NCBI GenBank assembly: GCA_900315105.1
Contig: OMXX01000018.1
Span: 1 to 64,000 of the forward strand
Length of the DNA: 64,000 nt
Direction: 5' to 3'
From: an uncultured Prevotellaceae bacterium
GTDB taxonomy: Bacteria; Bacteroidota; Bacteroidia; Bacteroidales; Bacteroidaceae
Shown here: one piece after another, positions 43,839 to 50,357 of the stretch
How the letters are laid out: every line of letters starts with the position of its first letter
How positions within the stretch are numbered: position 1 is the stretch's first letter
Notes under the pieces: model-generated
Databases searched by the model: none
Told to the model about the DNA's origin: nothing
The model's input: only the letters and a program-made list of their open reading frames with translations
Program-made: the position numbers and the translations under genes

Positions 43839-44062
43839 AACACGAATTATACTAATTGGACGAATGTTTATTATTACTGATGACAGACCGCAGGTCTGCT
43901 TTATTCAAGAATAAAGGTTTGATTTTGTTGAAAGATTGATTGAAAGCTAGCTTTCATACAGTCTTCAAACAAAATAAAACGCATCATTAGTAATATCAAC
44001 TTACCATCTAATATAATATAAAACGTATTAATTATTCGGATTATTCGTGAGATTCGTGTTCG
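43839..44062. repeat. Cloverleaf element B, upstream of the GxxExxY gene
   Basis: An 11-bp outer stem (43873-43883 with 43984-43994) encloses hairpin 1 (CAGACC/GGTCTG, 43884-43898), hairpin 2 (CTTTATTC/GAATAAAG, 43899-43916) and a long imperfect stem (GTTTGATTTTG against CAAAATAAAAC, about 43917-43980) capped by the palindrome GAAAGCTAGCTTTC. Same order and spacing as element A, with different bases in the stems. CGAAT/ATTCG tracts flank it, ending at the galK stop region. Confidence 0.8.
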
Positions 44063-45262
44063 TTAAATGAACCTTGCTCCGTCGTCAGGACGAACCCAGA
44101 ATACTTGGAAGGTCTTTTCGTATTCAGGGAACTGCTCCAGATATTTCTCTGTGAGTACCTTCTCGATGTCTGCTTTGTAGGCTGGATCTACGAGGGCGAT
44201 GCAGGCACCCTTGAAGCCGGCACCAGAGAAGCGGCCACCATAGACTCCTGGCAGGTCGCGCATAATCTCGTAAATGGCTATCAGCTCAGGACTTCCACAC
44301 TCGTAATTGTGGATGCTCGATTCGCAGGAGTCGAACGATAGCTTACCAAATAGCTTCATGTTACCCGTTTCCCATGCCGTCACGCCCTGTCTTACTCTGC
44401 GATACTCCGAGTAGAAATGTTCAGCTCTACGAGCGAAGCGGGCTGGCATGGCAATGCGCGTCTTATCGAAGGTAGCCTTGGGAATGTCGCGCAGGAACGT
44501 CTTATCGAACGTTTTCAACGGCTGGTCTGTATATGCCAACATATTCCATGCTGCTGTCTTGCACTCATAGACACGGAGGTTATAATCCGAGTTTACCAGC
44601 GAACGGGTCAAGCCTGAGAAGAAGATACCGATCTCGAAGGGAAGGTCTGACGACCTGTTGTCTAAGGTCTGAGGTCCAAGGTCTAAGGCCTCTTTACCTT
44701 TGACCGATTCCATTTGACCTCCAAAAGGAATCAGGCGGTATTCGTTGGAGTCACAATCCAAGAATAGGAGCTGATCCTTTTTGGATAGTGCGATACATGC
44801 CTGGTCAAGCAGGCCGTTGTTCAATCCGATGTATTCCCGCTCTGCTTCAGATGCGATCTTTACCACTTCGAATGGCTGCAAAGTAATGTCATTCGCCTTG
44901 GCAAAGGCCATCACGTAGGCAATAAGTACAGCAGCACTCGAAGAAAGACCACCCACCGGCAGACTGCCCTGAATGACACCATTGATTCCGTACTTCAACT
45001 CAAAACGCTTCTTCAGGGCATACTTCGCACCACGGGCATAGTCGCCCCAGTGACGTTCACGTACCTGAGAAGGTGCATCAATCTCAAAGTCCACGAGCCC
45101 CTCAAAGGTCTTCGATTCCAGATGTACATGACTATCGTCACGCACATCAAACCACAGGTCAACGCCCTTATCGATGGCGAATCCCGTCACCAGTCCATGC
45201 TGATGATCCACATGTGCCCCCAACGGACACACTCTGTATGGTGAGAATATATGATATTGCAT
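44063..45262 (-). CDS. galK: Galactokinase with repeat-derived insertion
   Basis: 399 residues of the GHMP superfamily. The N-terminal YRVCPLGAHVDHQHG, central PVGGLSSSAAV and C-terminal GAGFKGACIAL are the family motifs. It phosphorylates galactose (or a similar sugar) for the nucleotidyltransferase downstream. Residues 184-203 (ESVKGKEALDLGPQTLD region) come from the 61-bp repeat; the same sequence is found in the nucleotidyltransferase. The insertion sits between RLIPFGGQ and PFEIGIFFSG, so the folded core probably tolerates it. Confidence 0.93.
   Translation of the reverse strand: MQYHIFSPYRVCPLGAHVDHQHGLVTGFAIDKGVDLWFDVRDDSHVHLESKTFEGLVDFEIDAPSQVRERHWGDYARGAKYALKKRFELKYGINGVIQGSLPVGGLSSSAAVLIAYVMAFAKANDITLQPFEVVKIASEAEREYIGLNNGLLDQACIALSKKDQLLFLDCDSNEYRLIPFGGQMESVKGKEALDLGPQTLDNRSSDLPFEIGIFFSGLTRSLVNSDYNLRVYECKTAAWNMLAYTDQPLKTFDKTFLRDIPKATFDKTRIAMPARFARRAEHFYSEYRRVRQGVTAWETGNMKLFGKLSFDSCESSIHNYECGSPELIAIYEIMRDLPGVYGGRFSGAGFKGACIALVDPAYKADIEKVLTEKYLEQFPEYEKTFQVFWVRPDDGARFI
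44660..44720. repeat. 61-bp dispersed repeat (copy in galK)
   Basis: Partner of 42976-43036. About four mismatches over 61 bases, same orientation, same frame in an unrelated gene. Confidence 0.85.
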
Positions 45263-45324
45263 AGTAAGAAGTAAGAAGTAAGATGTAAGATGTGTATAAG
45301 ATGGATGATGGATGATGGCTGAGG
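45263..45324. repeat. GTAAGAAG/GATGGATGATG low-complexity spacer
   Basis: Short tandem units of AAGTAAG, AGATGTAAG and GATGGATGATGG between galK and upxY. The same units appear in frame in the primase gene (about 47464) and the DUF4861 gene (about 62871). Confidence 0.6.
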
Positions 45325-45954
45325 TTACTGCTTGTGAAGGGTGCAGCGCTTGATGTCAACCTTGACCTTGACGTTGCCGAGGCGGCCAAGGGCGAAGCAG
45401 AGGAAGTGGTTGTCGGCGGCCTGGACGTAGTTGCCGAAGAGGCCGGCAAGTTCACCGTCGCGGACTTCGATGACGGAGTCGGAGGTGAGGGATTCCTTGG
45501 TGAGCTCGATGTCGTCCTCGTGGTCGATGCCGGCGATAGCCTGACGGAGTCGCTGGATGTCGCGGTCGGGAACCTGGGCGAGTTTCAGACGGCCGGCAGT
45601 GGTGCGCGGCATAGCTCGCTCTGGCAGGAAGAGCTCAATGTAGGGATTGTGACGGACGTGCTCGTAGGCTACATTCTCCTCCATACCGCTGATGAAGAGC
45701 ATGCGGGGGATGAAGTAGCGGTCCACCATCCGCTTGGTGCGGTTGGCATAGGTGTGGAGCACTTTCTTGCGGGGGATGTAGGTTTCCCACGTGGCTGTAG
45801 CGGGGCTTTTGCTGAGGTAATCGACACAGGTGTCTGTGTACTTCTGATGGGTCAGCAGGGCCACGAACCACTTGCGGTCGGGTACGGCAGAGCCACTCGG
45901 TTTGTGCACCTCAGCACCTACCGAACCGCTTGGAGAAATCTTCGCTTCGTCCAT
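45325..45954 (-). CDS. upxY: UpxY-family transcription antiterminator (NusG-like)
   Basis: 209 residues from the ATG at 45954; the longer frame starts at TTG 45966, which overlaps the -7 box. N-terminal NGN-type segment (KWFVALLTHQKYTDTCVDYL, RYFIPRMLFISGM) and a C-terminal KOW-like segment (VIEVRDGELAGLFGNYVQA). UpxY proteins bind RNA polymerase and let it pass termination signals in the leader of a surface polysaccharide operon. Here the operon (31.7 kb and lower) is about 13.6 kb away, beyond an accessory island, instead of directly downstream. Confidence 0.93.
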   Translation of the reverse strand: MDEAKISPSGSVGAEVHKPSGSAVPDRKWFVALLTHQKYTDTCVDYLSKSPATATWETYIPRKKVLHTYANRTKRMVDRYFIPRMLFISGMEENVAYEHVRHNPYIELFLPERAMPRTTAGRLKLAQVPDRDIQRLRQAIAGIDHEDDIELTKESLTSDSVIEVRDGELAGLFGNYVQAADNHFLCFALGRLGNVKVKVDIKRCTLHKQ

Positions 45955-45963
45955 AATTCCGTG

Positions 45964-45971
45964 CAAAGGTA
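45964..45971 (-). promoter_or_regulatory. upxY promoter -7 box
   Basis: TACCTTTG (TAnnTTTG) on the minus strand, only about nine bases upstream of the chosen ATG, so the leader is very short. The -33 element is not well placed (TTTG at 45996-45999 gives a spacer of 24). Confidence 0.5.
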
Positions 45972-46048
45972 CAAAGAAAATTTCATATAACGAGGCAAAG
46001 AATGAATAATTTTGGGATAAAACGTCAATTATTTATAAAATAAGTGGA

Positions 46049-46489
46049 TTACCACAGATAATCCTCGACTTCGGAGTCGAATTGGAGGGGCTGCGTCCAG
46101 CCGTAACGCTGACAGACGGTCTGGATAACCTGCAGGACGTCGGGGGGTATGGGGCACTTGGCGCTATGGTATTGGTAGTACTTGTAACGGCCATAGTGGT
46201 TGATGAGTGCACCTTTGATGGAGAGCTCCGTATGATGAGGCATGTCATAATAGAAGTGTTCACGCATGCCAAGGGGCATTCTGACGACCTGATCCTCACG
46301 ATAGCTGTCACACTCGCCCTGGGCAATCTTGCGGTTCCTGGGGTTCATGGACATGATGGCGACCTCGTCAGCATCCACATATTGTCCAACCTCCCAGCGC
46401 AAACAAGTCTCGTGTAGCGGGCACTGATCGGCAAAACAGACGAAGTAATGTTTGGCTTTTTCAGTAAAAATGGCTTCTTTTTGTTTCAT
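46049..46489 (-). CDS. DUF6078-family protein
   Basis: 146 residues from the ATG at 46489. The N-terminal CFADQCPLHETCLRWE cluster of cysteines and VAIMSMNPRNRK match the DUF6078 family of Bacteroidales, unknown function. A good promoter (46508-46539) precedes it. It stands between upxY and the primase, both of which often accompany polysaccharide loci. Confidence 0.82.
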   Translation of the reverse strand: MKQKEAIFTEKAKHYFVCFADQCPLHETCLRWEVGQYVDADEVAIMSMNPRNRKIAQGECDSYREDQVVRMPLGMREHFYYDMPHHTELSIKGALINHYGRYKYYQYHSAKCPIPPDVLQVIQTVCQRYGWTQPLQFDSEVEDYLW

Positions 46490-46507
46490 AATCGTATATT
46501 TTGGGTG

Positions 46508-46539
46508 CAAATATACGAAAAAATGTGTTTAACACCAAA
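46508..46539 (-). promoter_or_regulatory. Promoter of the DUF6078 gene
   Basis: -33 TTTG (46536-46539), spacer of 20, -7 TATATTTG (46508-46515) on the minus strand. The start site would be about 13 nt upstream of the ATG at 46489. Confidence 0.7.
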
Positions 46540-46575
46540 AAAATTTTCTGAGAAAATTTGAAGAAAAATGAAATA

Positions 46576-46631
46576 AACCATCACTATTTAGGCTATTACG
46601 CTGATATACAAGAAGTTAAGTAGTGATGGTT
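46576..46631. repeat. Inverted repeat upstream of the primase gene
   Basis: AACCATCACTA at 46576-46586 and TAGTGATGGTT at 46621-46631, an 11-bp perfect palindrome with a 34-nt loop. A related direct unit (GTGATGGTTTG) recurs near 46956. Confidence 0.65.
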
Positions 46632-46719
46632 ATAATATAATCGCATAGCAAACATACACTAATCGATGGAATTTTGTTGATAATTATCAAAATATGTCTA
46701 TAACAGGCTGATTACTAAG

Positions 46720-46835
46720 GTGTTTGAAAATATATAGATGATATCAAACAGAGTGTTTGCGCCCTAAAACAGAGTGTTTGAAGCTTAAAACACTCTGTTT
46801 GGAGATTGATATAACAAGGACAAACAAAGTGTTTG
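46720..46835 (+). repeat. Iteron-like array upstream of the primase gene
   Basis: AAACAGAGTGTTTG at 46746-46759 and 46767-46780, an inverted copy at about 46787-46800, and a one-mismatch copy at 46822-46835; a half unit (GTGTTTG) lies at 46720-46726. The 577-bp interval 46490-47066 otherwise holds only promoters and AT-rich sequence, so this array may be a primase-binding or origin-like region. Confidence 0.7.
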
Positions 46836-47011
46836 AAAAATGGCAATTTTTGTCAAATTTGGGTCAAAAATAGAGAATTAGTGTAGGTTAGTATTGTCAC
46901 AATTTTTAAACATACACTGCGATGCGCCCTTTATACATCGGCATTTCAGAAGATGAGTGATGGTTTGAGCAATATTTTGCAAATTTTTCTGGGAAAATTT
47001 TCACGGGAAAT

Positions 47012-47043
47012 GTTGCAGATATTGGCGATTTTTAGTAATTTTG
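47012..47043 (+). promoter_or_regulatory. Promoter of the VirE-type primase gene
   Basis: -33 TTG (47013-47015, as GTTG), spacer 20, -7 TAATTTTG at 47036-47043. Transcription would begin near 47050. Confidence 0.7.
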
Positions 47044-47066
47044 CCACCGATATGAAGGAGATTACG

Positions 47067-49208
47067 ATGATTAAGAGACAGCGGGGTGGCGAAGCGCTGC
47101 GGACGCTGGAGATGGAGACGGTGGTGGATATGATGCGTAAGGGAGATTACCAGAAGGAGGTCGATCTGCTACGCACCTACTACCCTATCATAGATAAGGA
47201 GCGCAACGAGGACGGCACACTCGTTGGCGGTGAGGAGTATGTCAAGAAGTTGCCGATGCTATGCTTTGCGCAGCAGTTGGAGAACCGCAACCACCAGCGC
47301 ATCAGCAAGGGCTATACCCAGCTGGTGCTGTTGGAGGTGAACCATCTGCAGAGCTACGAAGAGGCCGTCGCCATCCGTAATGGTGCGGCCCTGATGCCTC
47401 AGACGCTGTTGGCCTTTGTGGGAGCCAGCGGACGGAGCGTGAAGATTGTGTGTGGAGGGAAGATGTCAGATGGAAGAAGTAAGAGGGAAGAGGGAAGAAG
47501 TCAGAAGGAAGAGGAGGAACGGGTGTTTCATGAGAGGCTGTATGAGAAGGCGCGGATGGCGTATAACGCGCAACTGGGTGTGACCATCGAGAAACTGGAG
47601 CCGAGGATGGACCGCGTGTGCTACATGAGCTACGACCCTGAGGCGTTCTATAATCCGCTGGCTGTGGCGTTCTATGTCGATACGACGACTATCGTGAAGC
47701 CTGTCAGCACTACTATTGAGCCCAAGGAGACGGCACCCGGACTGGACCGTTACCTGACGTTACATAAGATATATGAGTTCAACCTGATGAAGGCCTACGA
47801 CGAGATGGCGACCATTGAGGAACAGGACTTCAGCGACGATGCGGAGTACACCCACCTGCTGACCATTCGACTGGCTGACCGTTGTCAGGAGACGGGCATC
47901 CCGCAAGGTATCGCCCTGAGGATGACTATCAACCGCAACCCCTTCCGTCAGGACCCGTTGATGGTGCGCCTGACGTTCGAGAATGCCTATCGCCAGGCTA
48001 ATGAGAAGAAATATCAGCGCAGAAAGGGCGACAAGCAACGCTTCAAGAACATCGCGCCAGAGACCTTGTTGACGATGAAGATTGACATCTTCCTGCGGGA
48101 GCACTACGAGCTGCGGAAGAACGTGATGCGTGGTGTGGCAGAATACCGCCAACGGAGAGGGTTGGGCTTCTCGTTCCAGGACCTCACCGAGGAGGCCCGC
48201 AACTCCATGACGATGCGTGCCTTGGAGCAGGGCATCCGTTGTTGGGACAAGGATATCCGTCGCTTTGTCAACTCCGACGACATCGAGCTGTATGACCCCA
48301 TCAACGACTGGCTGGAACACCTGCCCAAGTGGGACGGCGTGGACCGCGTGACACCACTGGCCCAGCGTGTGAAGACCGACTATGCGGAGTGGACACACCT
48401 GTTCCACCTGTGGATGCGCTCAATGGTCGCCATGTGGCAGGGCAAGGGACAGCTGACGGGTAACGCCCTCGTACCTTTATTAATAGGTCGCCAGGGCTGT
48501 GGCAAGTCGAGCTTCTGTCGCATCCTGTTGCCTCGTGACCAGCGTGAATACTACAACGACCGCATCAATTTCAAGAACGAGTCCGACCTGAACCTCGGTC
48601 TGACGTCGTTTGCACTTATCAACCTCGACGAGTTTGACAAGATTACCCAGCGCCAGCAGATTGTGCTGAAATACCTCGTATCGACGGCAGACCTGAAATA
48701 CCGTCCGCCCTACGGCAAGGCATACAGCAGTCATCGCCGCTATGCGTCGTTCATTGGCACCACCAACGACCAGACGCCCCTTGTTGACCCCAGCGGTTCG
48801 CGCCGTTTCATCTGTGTGGTGGCTGAGGGTAACATCGACTTCCAGACGCCCATCGACTACCCACAGCTCTATGCCCAGCTGGTGGCTGAGGTGGCGCGTG
48901 GCGAGCGCTACTGGTTGACGAAGGACGAGGAGCAGGAGCTGATGCACCATAACCTGCAATACCAGCGACTAAACGGACTGGGCGAGATGCTGATGTCGCT
49001 ATACCAGAGGCCCGAAAACGAGAGCGAAGGCAAGTGGCTGTCGCTGAAGGCTATCTCGAAGCAGTTGAAACAAGCCTTCAAGGGTGCCTATAAGGAGGAA
49101 GCCGGCACCTTTGAGAAGATAGGTAACTTCCTGAACCGGCCGGAATACAAATTCCGGAGTCGCAGGCGCAACTCCGGAAGTGAGTATTTTGTGAAGGAGT
49201 TGCCATAA
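47067..49208 (+). CDS. BT4734-like VirE/DUF3874 primase-helicase
   Basis: 713 residues from the ATG at 47067, which has AAGGAG six bases upstream; a 47052 ATG is nearly leaderless and less likely. The N-terminal half resembles the BT4734/VirE N-terminal domain. The C-terminal half has a P-loop (LIGRQGCGKSSF) and the acidic Walker B region (LINLDEFDKI), with the DUF3874 ending RRRNSGSEYFVKELP. Such proteins sit beside capsule loci in Bacteroides, with no settled role, and resemble mobile-element primases. Residues about 133-151 are a repeat-derived, charged insertion (SDGRSKREEGRSQKE). Confidence 0.85.
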   Translation: MIKRQRGGEALRTLEMETVVDMMRKGDYQKEVDLLRTYYPIIDKERNEDGTLVGGEEYVKKLPMLCFAQQLENRNHQRISKGYTQLVLLEVNHLQSYEEAVAIRNGAALMPQTLLAFVGASGRSVKIVCGGKMSDGRSKREEGRSQKEEEERVFHERLYEKARMAYNAQLGVTIEKLEPRMDRVCYMSYDPEAFYNPLAVAFYVDTTTIVKPVSTTIEPKETAPGLDRYLTLHKIYEFNLMKAYDEMATIEEQDFSDDAEYTHLLTIRLADRCQETGIPQGIALRMTINRNPFRQDPLMVRLTFENAYRQANEKKYQRRKGDKQRFKNIAPETLLTMKIDIFLREHYELRKNVMRGVAEYRQRRGLGFSFQDLTEEARNSMTMRALEQGIRCWDKDIRRFVNSDDIELYDPINDWLEHLPKWDGVDRVTPLAQRVKTDYAEWTHLFHLWMRSMVAMWQGKGQLTGNALVPLLIGRQGCGKSSFCRILLPRDQREYYNDRINFKNESDLNLGLTSFALINLDEFDKITQRQQIVLKYLVSTADLKYRPPYGKAYSSHRRYASFIGTTNDQTPLVDPSGSRRFICVVAEGNIDFQTPIDYPQLYAQLVAEVARGERYWLTKDEEQELMHHNLQYQRLNGLGEMLMSLYQRPENESEGKWLSLKAISKQLKQAFKGAYKEEAGTFEKIGNFLNRPEYKFRSRRRNSGSEYFVKELP
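47464..47520 (+). repeat. In-frame GAAG/GGAAGA-type insert in the primase gene
   Basis: AGATGGAAGAAGTAAG and AGGGAAGAGGGAAG units encode Ser/Arg/Lys/Glu residues. Similar units are intergenic near 41840 and 45263-45324. Confidence 0.55.
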
Positions 49209-49233
49209 AATGGCAACAGACAGGACAAGTGAC

Positions 49234-49248
49234 GGCGGGAAAACCGCC
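49234..49248. terminator. Bidirectional hairpin between primase and wzz
   Basis: GGCGG (49234-49238) and CCGCC (49244-49248), loop of five, between convergent genes. A smaller hairpin, GCCA-TAAAA-TGGC, covers the primase stop (49202-49214). Confidence 0.6.
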
Positions 49249-49261
49249 TAACACAGAGCTT

Positions 49262-50347
49262 TTAGCCCATGCCGAGGAGGGGCTTCAGGTCGTCCTCTTT
49301 GTAGAGGGCGTAGGCCGTAGTACCCAGGAAAGCGAGGAAGAGGAAGATGAGGCACATCTTAGCACGGGCGGGACCAGCCTTGCGGATAGGTACCGTGGCG
49401 GGCTCCAGCACCGTGAAGGCGGGCGTCTCTTTCTGTACGTCCATCTCTGCCTGCTGCAGCTGGGCAGAAGCCTGGGTATAGACCTGTTGCTGAATCTGGA
49501 GTTCCTGATTCAGGCGCATCTGTTCCGTACGATAGCTCTCCAGGAAGATGCGCATGTTGGCATCTGCATAGTTCGCATAGCGACGGCGAGCCTCCTCATA
49601 GCGTTTCTGTGCTTTGGCATAAGCTTTCTTGCTGAACTCCAAATCCACGCGCGCCTTCTTGGTGCGGTAGTCGGTGATGAAGTCCTGCAGGTGCTGCTGT
49701 ACCGAGTCGGCCATCGTAGCGGCAATCAGCGGATCTTGGTCAACCACGTCAATCGTAATTACCATCGTCTTCTTGTCCACATCGCAGACGATACGACTCT
49801 TCATCGACTTAACAATAGCCGTCTGCTTGGGGGTTAAGCGGAAAGGATTTACCTCTGTCTCCTCCTGTTTCTTCTTCTCGGAAGTGAAAAGACTGAAGAT
49901 GGCACCCTTCGTAGCACCAATGGCCTGCGACCACCACGGCGACTTCTGCTCATTCAGCAGGTAATCGTAGTAGGTCATCATCTTATCATCCTTGTCGCGA
50001 TGAATCTTGATGGGGAACAACGAAGAATGGAACGTGACGCTGTTCATCAAGTCCGGATAGAGCGTGGGGAACAGTGCTTCCGTACTATTACCAGCAGCAC
50101 CAGGAAGGCTGATACCAAACATGCTCGCCATACTACCCAAAGAATTACTAGTTCGTCGGCTGTTAAGCTCAGGGCTCAGCTTCACCGTCACCTTATAATA
50201 ATTAGGTAGGCTCAAGGTGTAGATGACAGCCACCACCGCAGCTACACCCAGCACCTTGAGGTACAGCTTCTTATACTTTAACAGGTCCTTGAAGATCTTC
50301 ATGAAGTCGATAGAAGACCCTTCCTGTGGTATGTTGTTTTCTTCCAT
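49262..50347 (-). CDS. wzz: Wzz-type chain-length determinant
   Basis: 361 residues. An N-terminal membrane segment (about 30-50), a large periplasmic coiled-coil region (ADANMRIFLESYR...QIQQQVYTQA), and a second membrane segment near 330-350 (MCLIFLFLAFLGTTAYALY) form the PCP layout. No kinase domain is attached. It sets chain length for Wzy-dependent polymers. It is ten bases downstream of wza in the same direction, some 18 kb from the glycosyltransferase genes. Confidence 0.9.
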   Translation of the reverse strand: MEENNIPQEGSSIDFMKIFKDLLKYKKLYLKVLGVAAVVAVIYTLSLPNYYKVTVKLSPELNSRRTSNSLGSMASMFGISLPGAAGNSTEALFPTLYPDLMNSVTFHSSLFPIKIHRDKDDKMMTYYDYLLNEQKSPWWSQAIGATKGAIFSLFTSEKKKQEETEVNPFRLTPKQTAIVKSMKSRIVCDVDKKTMVITIDVVDQDPLIAATMADSVQQHLQDFITDYRTKKARVDLEFSKKAYAKAQKRYEEARRRYANYADANMRIFLESYRTEQMRLNQELQIQQQVYTQASAQLQQAEMDVQKETPAFTVLEPATVPIRKAGPARAKMCLIFLFLAFLGTTAYALYKEDDLKPLLGMG

Positions 50348-50357
50348 ATCTATGAGA

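Noticed and set aside
45955..45966. TTG start of upxY at 45966
   Set aside because: It overlaps the -7 box of the promoter; the ATG at 45954 is preferred.
45334..45990. A 218-codon plus-strand frame over upxY
   Set aside because: It is antisense to a clear NusG-like gene, and its residues (repeats of Gly-Asp-Val-Glu) reflect codon complement, not a protein family.
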